From the NCBI GenBank assembly GCA_035578175.1, contig JAQMRL010000008.1, positions 60,258,541 through 60,322,540 on the forward strand: a stretch of DNA of 64,000 nucleotides. Direction: 5' to 3'. Made by a program: the position numbers and the translations under genes. How positions within the stretch are numbered: the stretch's first letter is position 1; each line of letters starts with the position of its first letter. Shown one piece after another: positions 33,991 to 46,399 of this stretch. This DNA is from Catonia carolina (lineage: Eukaryota; Arthropoda; Insecta; Hemiptera; Achilidae). The notes under the pieces were generated by a model. The model saw only the letters and a program-made list of their open reading frames with translations. It was not told the origin of the DNA and made no database searches.

Positions 33991-34852
33991 TAAACATATC
34001 GGTATGATATTTTCAGGACACATTCTACTCATTATGGGCTAGTTCCACACGCAAGATTATTTAAGAATTGTCCATAGAAAAGTGTTTACGATTTTTTTCG
34101 TTATATTTTTTATTTTTACATTTTATAAAAATTAATAAACAATTTTTAATACTTTATTCAAAAATAAGCTCCCTTTCGGAACTAATTAAAAGTCTGAAGT
34201 GTAATTTAAAAATAAATCAAGGTTCTAATTTTTATAGTTTTTGTGAAAAATTCCGAAAATTTAACAGATAGTTATATAAGCAGTTACGGTCTCGTTAATT
34301 ATGAGTCATATAATGACAGTGGCATATTTGAGGTTTACTGTTTAAAAATATTATTGAAGTATAAATATTTCTTGTTATTTTATGTATTTACTAAAAGTAT
34401 TGTATTTGATTGACGACTGTAAAGTTCAGATTTTTTCTTCTTACAAATCCTTTTTTCTTTTTTCTCTATCTTCTCGTGTCTTCCGCTGTCTTGTTGTAAC
34501 AAATTGGCTTGTCTCCGCTACTAAATAGTGCATTCCCTTTTTTGTTATAATTAAAAGAGAATGGTGATGTCATCATCTAGAGTAATCGAATGTCTTCTAT
34601 TTTATAAGTCTTTCTTAGTTCTTTTTCTCTGATTGTTTTTTACTGTCAGTTAATTATTTATATTGATCTAAGTATATATAGGCTTATATTTGTAAGAGGA
34701 ATTGTGTATCAAGTACTTCGGCAAATATTGCTCTGCGTTTAGAGAATTTATATTTTAAAATTAATATCTCGTAGTTCTAAAAATCTTGCCCGTTATGTTA
34801 CTATGTTTAAGCAAAACTTTATTTTGTGAAACGAAAATATTTCTGATTTTGA
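33991..34852. other. Unassigned A+T-rich stretch
   Basis: No gene or repeat edge recognised. Confidence 0.4.
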
Positions 34853-35786
34853 GTTGTGGCTATTAAATGACGAGACTGACGTGGTAAATTTTTTTATTTT
34901 TATTTTATACATAATCACTTATTGTCACCTTCAATATACACTCCTTCTCTGTCCCTACAACTCTCCACGAATTTTCCATTGTTGGAAACAGTGCTGGAAG
35001 TCATCTTCTGTCAGCTCCTTCAGGACACGTGCCGCTTTCTCTTTTACAGCTTCCGCAGACTCAAATCTTGTCCCTTTTAATGCAGATTTCACCTTAGGGA
35101 ACAGGTAGAAGTCACATGGTGCAAGATCAGGTGAATAAGGTGGATGCTCTAACACTGAGATGCTGTACTTGGCTAGGAACCTCTTGACAGATAACGCGGA
35201 ATGAGCTGGCGCATTGTCTTGGTGGAGAACCCATGATTGGTCCTTCCACATTTCGGAACGTTTTTTCCTTACTCTTTGACGTAGTTTAGAAAGTATCTCA
35301 ATGTAGTAATATTGATTAGTTGTTTGACCTTCAGGAACTTAGTGAAGGTACACAATCACATGGATATCAATAAAAAACAATCATCATTGCTTTATATTTT
35401 GACTTGCTCATTCGAGCTTTTTTGGCCCTCGGTGAAGTTCGGCTTTTCCAGTTCATGGATTGGCACTTCGTTTCCGGATCATAAGTAAAAAAACCACGTT
35501 TCATCACATTTTATTATCGTTTCCAAAAAATTTGGGTCATTTTCAATCGCATACAAAGTGTCAGTAGAAACATTTTGCGAGTTTCATTTCAAACATTTTT
35601 GAGCGGCACGTGTCCTGAAGGAGCTGACAGAAGATGACTTCCAACACTGTTTTCAACAATGGAAAATTCGCATGGAGCATTGTAGGGTTAGAGAAGGAGT
35701 GTACATTGAAGGTGACAATAAGTGATTATGTATAAAATTAAAATAAAATTTTTACGTCAGTCTCGTTATTTAATAGCCACACCTTG
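34853..35786 (-). mobile_element. mariner derivative with ~180-bp inverted arms (fold-back)
   Basis: The left 183 bases (34853-35035) and the right 184 bases (35603-35786) are inverted copies of each other. Each contains the terminal GTGGCTATTAAAT.ACGAGACTG, the 3' untranslated part and the last ~35 codons of the transposase gene. The centre (35036-35602) is transposase sequence in minus orientation. So the N-terminal third of the gene is replaced by an inverted copy of the gene's own 3' end. The right end carries an extra 'ccttgta', the outermost TIR, which the left end lacks. Confidence 0.8.
34955..35590 (-). pseudogene. mariner transposase, central and C-terminal part
   Basis: From the middle outward the minus strand reads YAIENDPNFLETIIKCDETW with the first catalytic Asp, SPRAKKARMSKSK, then (from 35251) SWVLHQDNAPAHSALSVKRF with the second Asp, YSPDLAPCDFYLFPKVKSAL with the third, and FQHCFQQW near the end. 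The last 98 codons are one clean frame and the upstream part has frameshifts and a stop. The family inserts at TA and its transposase is about 345 residues; the N-terminal helix-turn-helix domain is absent here. Confidence 0.85.
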
Positions 35787-35790
35787 TATA

Positions 35791-37346
35791 CAATAAGCCT
35801 TAATTGTTTTTGATTCTATACACAAATTTTAATTTAAAAAAATGTATAAAGTTATTCTGTTTCTAATTTTTTCTTATTTTAGAAATATGGATACCATTTT
35901 GTTACTTAAAAAATCTCCTTTTCCTTTAATTTTGCATTAAAAAATAGATAAGGTGAAATCATTTTTTTATCTCTCGTCAGTATGACTTTTTTTCAAAAAA
36001 TAATTTATATGATTTATTTGTATTGGGTGTTTAAAAATATCGGGATTAATTAATCGTCTAATGTAATGATATCGTGGCTGAATCCAGGATTCAAAATTTC
36101 CAAAAACTGTAAGAATAATGAACAGATTTTCTTTATACAAGAGTAGGCCTACTTATCTGTTTTTTATTATTCCATTTTTGTTTCCCGTTTTTGTTTAGAT
36201 AGGTACACACTGTTTAAGAGTTTGTATATCAAAACTTTGAAAATCGTAAATTATTTCAGATTATCCGCACGGGAATTCAACCGAATTTATCATAAACGAT
36301 TTTGTTCATATTTATTTAATAAATTAAAACAATGTAAAAAGAAAATTAAATCCAGTTATAGATAATTTTTTAATTTATTATTTTCATGGTAAACAAAGAG
36401 CTCGAACAAAGTGGAAAGGCAGCGCCGGTATATGTTACATTTTCATGATACAGAATTAGCGTCTCATAAATATTAAAGTTGGTGTTTGCTCTGTGAAATG
36501 CAAACCAGTATGAGAATCAACATACCCATGAAAGTTGTGGATGGTATATGAAAGAGTCCATGTATACGTAGAAACATAGCCCTATCTCTGTAAAAGAGAA
36601 AGAAAATGAAACGGTATACAAATTTAACACGGCCAGTTTCTGCTTTGTTTTGAACTAACCTAGCTTTTTCCCCTTTTTAAATGAGAAAATGCAATTAGGT
36701 TATATTAAGGATTTGTTTGAGACAGAGGGAGTGCCCGGTCTCTGGCACGTCACATGGGTTGCATATTGAACACTGACCAACCCCTGGCCGTGTTGGAACC
36801 CATGGGACTTTGTACGTTATATCCCTTATTCCGGTAACTAGGGGAAGAGAAACTTTTTTTTAACACGATATTCTGATCAACAGGAGTAAACTAAGGGACC
36901 TATATCTCTTCTGTTTCATCCACAATCTAATTCATAGAGACGTCTCATCAAATTCTCTAATTAACTCTTCGTAAAGAGAAAGAGAGGTGTAGTTTTATTT
37001 TCACAAAAGCAAACCTCATTGGTTTGAAACATAAATTTTAAATAACTTATTAATCTAGTTCAGTTAACATATTGAAATATCATTTTATATCACAGAATTT
37101 ATGTTTTACATTATTTAAAATCCGAATAAAAAAGTACACAAGTTTGAATTCCTTCAAATGGAACTTATAATTAACTGTAAAGAGAAATATTGTTATCTAG
37201 TTGTCATTAAACAAATTGTTATATTAAACCATGAATTGATACCAAACGCCAGTAACGTCATGAACTACATCTTGACCTTAGACTAAATTGGAAGAAACAT
37301 AACAAAACGAAATGAAAAAACTGGACATAATATTTCGTAAAGTGTA
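35791..37346. other. Unassigned stretch
   Basis: A+T-rich with a more mixed middle (36390-36900). No recognisable coding frame or repeat boundary. Confidence 0.4.
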
Positions 37347-37600
37347 TTGGTTATTAGGGCGTCTTTTTTTGAGTTGACACTCAAAAAGATCCATTTAGAG
37401 AAAATACAGGTCTTTAAGATGTGGTGCTACCGCAGGATGTGCGTATTCCGTGGACAGAGAATAACAAATAGAAATGTGCTTTATAAAATAAGCAAAGAAT
37501 GTGAGTTGGTTAAGACAAGGAAGAGGAGAAAATGTCAATATTTTGGACATACGATTAAAGGTCCTAAATATCAACTCTTACAATTAATTATGTAGAAAGA
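37347..37600 (+). pseudogene. LINE (endonuclease-RT type) C-terminal fragment
   Basis: The 82-codon plus-strand frame has QVFKMWCYRRMC, ITNRNVLYKISKECELVKTR and CQYFGHTIKGPKYQLLQLIM. This is the familiar C-terminal order of endonuclease-RT LINEs ('FE-WCYRR', 'N--VL', 'YLGH--RG-KY-LLQLI'). It is cut at the right by a family B repeat. Confidence 0.75.
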
Positions 37601-37602
37601 AA

Positions 37603-37905
37603 ACGTTTTTATAACGCTTAGTTTAGCGGTAATTAGTGATGTTCTGGTTTTTTTATGAAAATTTGTAATAAATTGGATTTTTAAAGATTTCGGCCTTAGT
37701 CTGCACTTAACGACAAAAGTGTATATAATAAAACTTATAGAAAGTTAAACGATCTACAACTTTTAATTAAAATATTTTTCTCTACAGAGCCCAGTTCTGC
37801 GTCAAATAATGATTTTTCGTATAATTAAGCCAAATTGAAGTTTATTTTCATTTTGCGTCTTTCACGCGTGGTAAATATTAGGTTATGTTTATTGAGTTTA
37901 GTTTT
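37603..37905 (+). repeat. Family B repeat, truncated copy
   Basis: It starts inside the family at 'cgcttagtttagcggtaatt' and runs to 'ggttatgtttattgag', where the next family B copy begins. The first two thirds are missing. Confidence 0.75.
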
Positions 37906-38910
37906 TTACTTTCTCTTGCCTATATGAATATAGGCAAGAGAAAGTATAGTATAGGTATAGGTATAGAAAGTATGTATAGAAAGGAAGGTATTTTTTTCAT
38001 GTCGATTTTTCGAAATCGAGTTTTCACCGGATTTACACGCTTTCAGACCCCCTGAACCCAAAAAACATGTTTTTAGCGATTGGTCTGCGTGTGTGTGTGT
38101 GTGTGTGTGTGTGAACAAAATATCTCAAGAACGGAACATCGTACGAACTTGAAACTTGAAATTTAAGTTAGATACAACTTAAGTTAGAGACCACTAGAGG
38201 ACCCGACACGAACGTTTTCATCAAAATCGGTCAACCGAAAGTAGTAGTTTATCTTGTCATTTTTCACTTTTTTGCGATTTTGTCAAAAACGGCTTCTACG
38301 ATTTTTTTAAAAATCCCCTCATTTACTACATTTTTTTTGCTCTACCAGATAGGGTAGGCGCCATGTCTGCTGAAATTCTTGGTGAGGCTCTTTTCTCGTA
38401 AAAAATTGTTTTTTAAAGATTGCGACTTTAACATGCATTTTAGCGCAAAAATTTATCCAGTAAAAGTTGTAGAGAATTTAAAATTCTACAACTTTTATTG
38501 TAAACATTTTTTGTATAATGCTTAGTTTAGCGGTAATTAGCGATTTTTTGTTTTTCCTCACGAAATCGTGTAAAAAAATCAATTTTTTTAAAGATATCAG
38601 CCTTATTATGCATTTTACGCCAAAAAAAAGTATACAAAAATTTATAGGAAATTAAAAGATCTACATTATTTTCATTTAGAGAATTTTTCTCTACAAAGCC
38701 TAGTTTAGCGTGAAAGAGTGATTTTCCGTATTTTTAAGCGAAACTGAGGTTGATTTTTACTTACTTCTTAAAATAAGATTATTTTTTTAGGTTAGTGTTT
38801 TGTTTATTTCTAATGTTTTATTACAAATGTTAGGTTATATTGGTAATTATTTGCATTGGCAAGAGAAAGTCGCATGAGATTTTCACACGATTTTTATTTT
38901 AATTGCCGTG
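37906..38910 (+). repeat. Family B interspersed repeat, near full-length copy
   Basis: It begins with a 38-base perfect palindrome (37911-37948; arms actttctcttgcctatat) and has a (GT)n tract at 38090-38113. It contains two related internal modules, each with 'atgcatttta.cgc/gac' and an adjoining 'tttagcg' block (about 38400-38530 and 38590-38720). It ends at ggcaagagaaagtcgcatga. Confidence 0.85.
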
Positions 38911-39584
38911 TTAACGCTTTGTTATTATTAATCTGTGTCTATAAAACTGTAAAATAAATAAATGAAAATTATTGATGTGAATAAAGTACTAATTTAAATA
39001 GCGGTTATGAGTTTTCTATAATTATGCAGGAGTTGTTGAGACGAAAGAGGGTCTATTATACATTTTTCCACTTGATAATGACGTGAGGAGTTCCGGTTGA
39101 CTACTAGAAGCAGTCCGTAGGGAGCAACAAGTCTCCCCTTAGATGGTTTCTCCCTCACCCCTTCCCTTACAAGGACTCTCAAACTTAACTATGAGTTAGT
39201 AGTACTCTTAATTGCTGTATTATGCAATATGTTAGGCACGGTTCTAAGTTGTTGTCTTAATCAACGTTGTTGCTTTATTGTCGGTTGTAATAGTACTCGG
39301 GCTTTTGAAAAAAAATCCTGTTCCCTAATTAACAACCCAACTCTTCCCTCACTTAAAAATATATTTCTCATTTTTTATTTACCCCTTTTGTTTCACACTC
39401 ACGCCCCGTGTACACATTATCCTCTATACAGGTCTAATTATTAAACAACTTTTTTATCTTCTACTTCAAAAATACTTGTTTAAAGTAAATTTTATATCCA
39501 GAACGAAATATTTCCTCTTTTTTAAGGTGTCAAGTCATTTTACAGTTTTCTAAGGCTTTTCTACGTAAGACTTATGTTGTTTAG
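38911..39584. other. Unassigned stretch
   Basis: Mixed A+T sequence with no supported gene. Confidence 0.4.
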
Positions 39585-39685
39585 TTCATCAGCCGAAAGG
39601 CTGGTTTGAACCTGTAGAGGTTTTACTAAGTACAACGAGGAGTGATGTTGTTTACCATTGCCTTCCTCACTGAGTGGAAAAGTAC
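39585..39685 (-). repeat. Family A repeat, first part of a copy split by a solo LTR
   Basis: Reads catcagccgaaaggctggtt to gagtggaaaagtac. The copy continues at 40286. Confidence 0.85.
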
Positions 39686-40285
39686 TGTCACCGGATTAAG
39701 ATATTATGTGGCGAAAACCTTTAATTTTTGGTGGCCCTGAAAAGTGCCATTTAAGCGGTGGTCCTCGTGATGGGAAGCGTCGGTCGTAGTCGTCATGGCG
39801 GTCGATGAGCTGGGCGACACGGCGTGTCGTCGTCCAGCGGAGACATCATCTTCTTCCCTCGCAGTAGTGCGTTGATGGCTCCTTCGTCGGATCCGGTGGG
39901 CGTAAGGCTCTGTCGAGGGACCGCTGTGGGCATTACTCGCGTCAGCGGGCGATGACGGTCCGGTTGACGGGTCGGCGAGCGGAAGCATCATCTTCTCTCT
40001 TGTCGTTGATTAGTCTTCTCTGGAGTCCTGTAGCCATGTGCCGTGGTGGATGTCTTAACTGTCTACTGCCTAGATCGGAATTGAATATCTCGGCTCAGTG
40101 TAGCACTCTTTATATAGTTGCTTAGAGGGCGGTTATTGGTATGGCCTTGATGACAAAGCCCTCTGTCGGTACGCCGTCACAAGCCTACCACCCCTCTCGG
40201 AACTATTGGCAGCTCCATCTGTCGCTATGTCGGAAGCTTTGATATCTGGCAGCACATTACTTAATCAAAGGTGGCGATGGTGACA
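39686..40285 (-). mobile_element. Candidate solo LTR, 600 bp, GTAC target duplication
   Basis: It runs TGTCACC...GGTGACA and is flanked by GTAC at 39682-39685 and 40286-40289. It cleanly interrupts a family A repeat whose two halves join when it is removed. On the minus strand there is a TATATAAAGAGTG TATA box at about 40104-40116. The base composition is much richer in G+C than the surroundings. The 95-codon minus-strand frame inside has no domain. TG...CA ends, TATA box and a 4-bp duplication fit an LTR better than a DNA transposon. No internal retroviral region is present. Confidence 0.75.
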
Positions 40286-40567
40286 GTACGTTTATCAGCA
40301 TGCCGGGCCATCTGAAAAGCACATATTTTCCACTCTGCAAATGACACCTTCGCTTTATTCACCACAGAGTCTGGCTGTATAATGTAATTCATTACTTTGA
40401 GAGGAGATAATTCTGATTAGTGTCTTTTACACCTCTACCTCTTCTGTTCTAAAATGATTCATCATTTAATTGGCTGACCATGTGATAGAAAACAGAACTA
40501 ATTATTTTAGCCTTGCAACGAACAGATTGAGTGTAAATTATTTGACACTCCACTTGTCTGTTATGGG
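40286..40567 (-). repeat. Family A repeat, second part of the split copy
   Basis: Continues gtttatcagcatg, gcaaatgacacctt, ctggctgtataatg, cctcttctgttct and ends cactccacttgtctgttatg. Confidence 0.85.
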
Positions 40568-42687
40568 AAGTATAAAACTCATATTGACTGTGAACTCTTA
40601 AATTAATTATTGACTCCTTCTAAATGCTTTACTGTTTTTAAACACCACTTTCAGAATATTAATATAAATTTTTAGAACTGTGTAGGCCTTCTTTTTAGAT
40701 ATTTGTAAAATAATATATGTTTCTTTAGTAAAGTCGTTTATTTTACCTCTCAGTTTATATTCTCTTCGCTATACCGTGCTTCCCAACAAATTTGACGTAT
40801 AGGGAAATTAACATTGGACAATGTACTGTCCACATTAATCTTATTATAAGGGTGTTATCTTACTTTTATTACTCCAGTCGTTTGGAAACAGAATAAAAAT
40901 GTGTCTACAGGGTATTTTAATAGGTAATAATCTGATTATAATTAAGAAAAAGACAAAATGTTATTTAATTTCGATGTAGCGCAGTACTTACGTAAGAAAA
41001 TTTTCGCAAATGTTAATGTCGGTTTAGTAGCTGTGCGCAGAAATACATCAATTGAAATTTTGCTTTTGATATTAGGCTATCGTACGAGAATCGTGAGATC
41101 TAATCTCACACTAACTGAATTTTTTTTATTTTATATTTTTGCTAAATAATGTTATCAAAAATATTAAAAATAATTTGTTGACTTAATACATTCAATCTGA
41201 ATGTATTAAAATTTGAATGTATTAATGTATTAATCATAAAGTAAAAATCTTTGAATAGAAACTTTGTATAGCATCTTCTACTAGAAAGTAGGCCTTAAAT
41301 TTTAAAAGAGCATCCACTTTCATTTTTTAATTAGAAGGAAGTACTTTGAATCTTTAAGGATAAACCTTTTCTTATATATATATATATATTACTTAAGGAA
41401 AGCAAACTTATGTAGTTTTTGTGTAGGGATGGTGTGTTTATATTTGGTTTGGCCTAAAATGCAATAAATTTTAACATATGAGCTTTCAGATATGACTGAT
41501 GATTCATTATAAAAGAAGTATCATCAAAATTATATGTTCAGTAAATTTGTGGCAAGATGCGCTACGATCCAAAAATTTTCGTTTGATATTTTATTTACAA
41601 TAACCATTCAAATGTAAAAGTTATAGTCAATTTAAATATAAAATAGATGTGTAGTTCTTTATAAGAACATTTACAAGATACCTGATGCAATTTAAAATGA
41701 GTAGAAGATGAAATTTTGTAATTTCATCATATTGACCCTGTTTAAAATGGAAAAGGTTTATTCATTGCCCTATTAATGAGTACTATGATACAGACTAGCA
41801 AAGATAACGAACGAAATATATATAATACATACATATATACGTATAACGTAGGGAAAGAAGTCTCTACTTTGAGAATATTTAATTTCTCTTCTTCCAACCG
41901 AATCGCGCTGATCTGAATATTTAAGATCCATTTTTTCTTCTTCAAACCACTTACCACTTCCGTTTTTCAGTACGCCTTTTGACTGTGAATTCTAAGATTA
42001 ATTGACTTTGTCCGTATTCATTTTACTTTATCTCAAGAGTAAAAGAAGGTTTAAAAAAGGTCGAAGGGTGGTGATAGTACTTAAAAGTTTTTACGTTTAA
42101 TATTTCGCTCTTAAGCTCATCCTCAAATGAATAATGCTAAATACATTATCACAAGAATGAATTTTCACTGATATTTATCATCTCATTATTTTCAAATAAA
42201 TTACACGCACTGTTTTTGTTATTTTACTTGTGTAAACAATGTAAGAAATAAAAAATAAATTAAGCATAATCTTTGCTTTGAAATCTGTGATATCCCAAAT
42301 AAAGAAACTTAAAATGAAAGTAAACTTTTTTTTCATATAACTTTAATGCATAATCTGTTATATAACAACTAATGCAACTTATCAATTACATTTAACTCAT
42401 GCAAAAATTACAACCCACTGGTGTAATTAACACATTAAAACATATTATACTGTTCTTAATTATTATTTACAATCAAAATTAAATAAATAGTGTTTTTTTA
42501 AATAATTAAAAATTAAAAAACCAAATAAGGCCCTAAACCAAAAAAACCAAAAACTAGGCCCGAGTAGTCTTAACTAAAATCCTTTATATTCTATATATAT
42601 CACTCGTACTAACGCCCCTAGAATAATTAATAAATGGGTAGAAATTTTTAAAAATCCAAATAGAAATTATTGTTAATTTAGTAAGTT
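40568..42687. other. Long A+T-rich stretch without a supported gene
   Basis: No family signature in any frame. A short TA run lies at about 41375-41388. Confidence 0.4.
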
Positions 42688-44327
42688 TTTTACTTTCTCT
42701 TGCCTAAATATATAGGACGGAAAGAGTTGTTTTTATGTCGATTTTTCGAAATTTAGTTTTCACCGGAACTACACGTTTTCAGACCCCCGGAACCCAAAAA
42801 CATGTTTTTAGCGATTGGTCTTTGTGTGTGTGTGTGTGTGAACAGAATATCTCAAGAACGGAACATCGTACGAACTTAAAACTTGAACTTTAAGTTAGAT
42901 ACCACTAGAGGACCCGCCACGAACATTTTCATCAAAATCGGTCAACCGGAAGTAGTAGTTTATTCGTGTCATTTTTCAATTTTTTGCGATTTTTTCAAAA
43001 ACGGCTCCTACGATTTGTTTTTAAAATCGCCTCATTTAGTATGTTAAGGATCCGATGCGAGGGATACCTTGAATGTTAAGACATGCGGCTCGGACGATCG
43101 AAATGAACATGGAAATAGCAAATAAAACTATTGTTTCCGGAGAACCAGATTACTTTTATAAGATAGTTGGTAATCACAACTAAACGATTGATTGATTGTA
43201 ACTGGCGGTTTAAGGCGGTTAAGAACGAATTGAAATATGAACAATAGGATGAATTGAGGAACATGAAATCAAAGGAATTGCACAATAAATAGCAGAAAAT
43301 ACAACAAAAATCGGCACTTACCTTGATAAAGCCTTGAATAGTTTTGCAATGTTACTAACACGTGGTTGGTAGGTTGAAACTCACTGAACATAATTTGTAA
43401 ATTAAAACAGATATAAGTTCACAATACACAAATGAAAAAACACAATAAGAGTTCTCATGAAGATATCGAACGAAATGCATGCCAACGACTGACATACATC
43501 ACAAAGTAATGCCATAACGCGCCATTATGACCAGAACGAGAGAGCGCCGACTTGATGCGTTCACTGCTAAATTACAAGTGCAAGTGTTTGGGGAAGAAGG
43601 AAGTCATAGAGCGGTGTTAGGGACAGGAAGAATGACGTATGCGTGAGGTCACAGGAACTATTTTATTTAGGAAATTTGAAATACTAGGTAGCGGGAATCT
43701 GAATACATTACTGCATGAATAACGTGCCTTAACATAGTACGTTTTTTTTATGCTCTACATCTTATAGGGTAGGCGCCATTTCTGCTAAAATTCTTGGAGA
43801 GGCTGAGCTCGTAGAAAGAAATGTTTTTTTTAGATTACGGCTTTAATATGCATTTTAGCGCAAAAATGTATATAGTGAAAGTTGTAGACAAATTAACATT
43901 CTAGAACATCTAACTAAAACAATTTTTTGTATGACGCTTAGTTTAGCGGGAATTAGCGCTTTCCTGTTTTTTCTCACGAAAGATGTGAAAAAATTGTTTT
44001 TTTAAGATTTCAGTCTTAGTATGCATTTTACGACAAAAGTGTATATAATCCAATTTATAGGAAACCAAAAGATCTACAACTTTTCTTTCAAACATTTTTC
44101 TCTACAGAGATTAGTTTAGCGTGAAAGAGTGATTTTCCGTATTTTCAAGTCAATCTGAGGTCGATTTTCAATTTGCATCATTCACTCATGATAAAAATTA
44201 GGTTATGTTTTTTCAAGTTAGTTTTTGTTTTTTTCGAATGTTTTATTACTAATGTTAGATTATCTTGTTCATTATTTGGATTAGCAAGAGAAAATCGTAT
44301 GAGTGTTTCACGCCAGATTTTTCTAGT
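42688..44327 (+). repeat. Family B repeat split by a 693-bp insertion
   Basis: The copy starts tttactttctcttgcc at 42688, has a GT tract near 42822-42840, is interrupted at 43041, resumes at 43740 (tttttatgctctac) and ends at tgagtgtttcacgccagatt near 44327. Confidence 0.85.
43042..43734. mobile_element. Candidate solo LTR or TIR element with TAGTA target duplication
   Basis: It begins TGTTAAGG and ends CCTTAACA, with TAGTA on both sides (43037-43041 and 43735-43739). Removing it restores the family B sequence. TG...CA ends and a 5-bp duplication fit a solo LTR. Orientation is unclear because the ends are palindromic. An AATAAA lies near 43284 on the plus strand. No coding frame is supported. 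Confidence 0.7.
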
Positions 44328-45574
44328 TAACTTTTCATTTCGATTTAGTTTCATTTTAAACACTTTTATAGCAAGTAGAAGACGTATATTACCAGAAGTT
44401 GTGATACATAGAGATTTATGGGATTGTTCTAAATAAACAAAAATTTCACTGAGTTTCTACTGTTGCTACATCAAATATCTAACTTTTGTTGCGATTGTTT
44501 GAAAATTTGCCTGAAGCCCTGTAACATGACTAAACCACGCCACTCAAGTTCTCGTTGGACTGTTTTGTGGTTTCCTTTGTCCGTAGTTCTCTGATGGTTT
44601 GTAAAAGGGAAGATACTATTGTCTGATGGCTTTATATTACTGGGTTCATATCTAAATCTTACATTGTGTGCATTTCCTGAGAGTTGCCTGTAATATGTCA
44701 TTTATAATTAGTTTAAATTGTTTTATTACGTAACGTATACTCTAGAATTTAAGCATCGAATTCAGATTGTTCTATTTCGGAATTTTTAGTTTCATTAGTG
44801 TGCATCGTTCTGTAATTTGTTTTACCTTCTAATCTAAGAATAGGACAATTTATAATTACATGGTTCTCTACACTGGATATGATCTTATTTTTGCTATCTA
44901 TAAATAGCAAAATGAATGTTTCTTTGTTTGTCCCGTATTTGCAATGCGATAAAACTTTGGTGGTTCGTTGTGCGTTTGTCCACGAAAAATTCTAAATGAG
45001 TTCAAACGTTTTACAATAGGTGGCAAACGATTCGTTTCAACAAATGAGTTTCATATAGTTTGGCGGAACTTCGAAATACTATACTTTGTCCTACAGTCGG
45101 AAGATACCATTGCTTATATGGACGGAGCGCTGTTACGTACTGTGTTAAAAACATTGACTCACGCTATGAAAACAAAAGTTTATCTTATTGTAGGCTATAT
45201 TATACGTATTATATTGAAATAAATTACGTTACGAGTAAAAATGTTTACGTTATTATCTTAAATATTTATAATTATGTGACAGAATTGTTGTTACATTAAT
45301 TGCAATTGAATATAACAATTTATAGTATAGTGTAGTGTTTATGGTTTGTAAAACCATAAAATGTTCAGAAAAGATTAAATTAAATGAAACATAATTTTTT
45401 TATTCTTTCAAAATCTATATTTATCCATTTCATCGCCATCCATTTATAATTATTATTAATACTACAGTATTATGTACTGTATATGTATACGTACCTGTCC
45501 ACTCTTTTTCACACCCACGTTGGCTTCCAATTATTTAGTATTGCAATACCATTCATCGTGTGAAGTAGTGTTGT
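44328..45574. other. Unassigned A+T-rich stretch
   Basis: Several 60-85-codon frames exist but none has a family motif or codon pattern that would support a gene. Confidence 0.4.
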
Positions 45575-46010
45575 TGCGCATTGCTTCTTCGGATGTTGGG
45601 GAACATTACGCCTAATCTAATTGTTAATCGTTTTACGGAACAATTTCTTAGAGCTCTTACTAAACAAGGGCCTCAAATTGGCAAGCTAGGAAATTTTTCT
45701 TTGGCCAGGATTTCTTTCTATCCTTCCTTGTATGATACGTTGCAGTATTTAATACCTTTTTTGATCTTTCATGATGTGTCCGAGATACTGAATCTTATGA
45801 CATTTAAGTGACGACGTTAATTACCTCTGGGCCTTTAATCAACTTTTGTAAGATTTCCATGTTGGTGTTGATGATATGCTCAAGAATCTTCTATATAACC
45901 AGAGTACAAAGGCTTTGAGTTTCTTGGTAGTCAACCTGTTTTAGATCCAAGTGTCCATACCATACGAAAGAACTGAACTAGTTCATAATGACCCTAGCAT
46001 AGTTTTAAAT
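45575..46010 (-). pseudogene. LINE (endonuclease-RT type), decayed C-terminal part
   Basis: Across broken minus-strand frames one reads LSYGMDTWILKQVDYQETQS, then EILQKLIKGPEVINVV, a 'GHIMKDQKRY' block, and a tail FSKSSKKLFRKT. The order is that of the C-terminal part of endonuclease-RT LINEs. Several stops and frameshifts are present. Confidence 0.65.
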
Positions 46011-46256
46011 CTATGTTGTACAGTCTGCTAAATTAAAGAAGTGAACATCTACACTAGAATATGATTTTTAGCCGTAGTTGGGTAGGTCAATTTCCTCCAC
46101 CTCGTACATTCTGAAAAGTTGTAAATGAATTATAGCTTTTGGAAAGAATGTGTATGGGTTATTTTGTTAAAAGTATGGAAAAAAATAAAATTTTATTTTT
46201 ATAATTTATTACTACATGAATTATTTACATCTACATTATGTTAATACCTTCACGTA

Positions 46257-46310
46257 TTTTTACTTTCTCTTACCTTTATGAATATATAGGAAGGAAAGTT
46301 ATGTTTTTCA
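46257..46310 (+). repeat. Family B repeat, end fragment
   Basis: Only ttttactttctcttaccttt, gaatatataggaaggaaag and a few further bases match the family start. Confidence 0.6.
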
Positions 46311-46399
46311 CACCACATTTTTTAATATTACCTTGGACCAATTTACCGTCCCCGGAATGTGCTGCTCAGGGACAGTTTTACTCAATCCACTAGAGCCAT

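Noticed and set aside
39704..39991. 95-codon Ser/Thr/Arg-rich frame
   Set aside because: It lies inside a solo LTR whose G+C-rich composition yields long frames by chance.
44968..45299. Overlapping 84- and 79-codon frames
   Set aside because: No family motif, no repeat match, and composition as expected from A+T-rich non-coding DNA.
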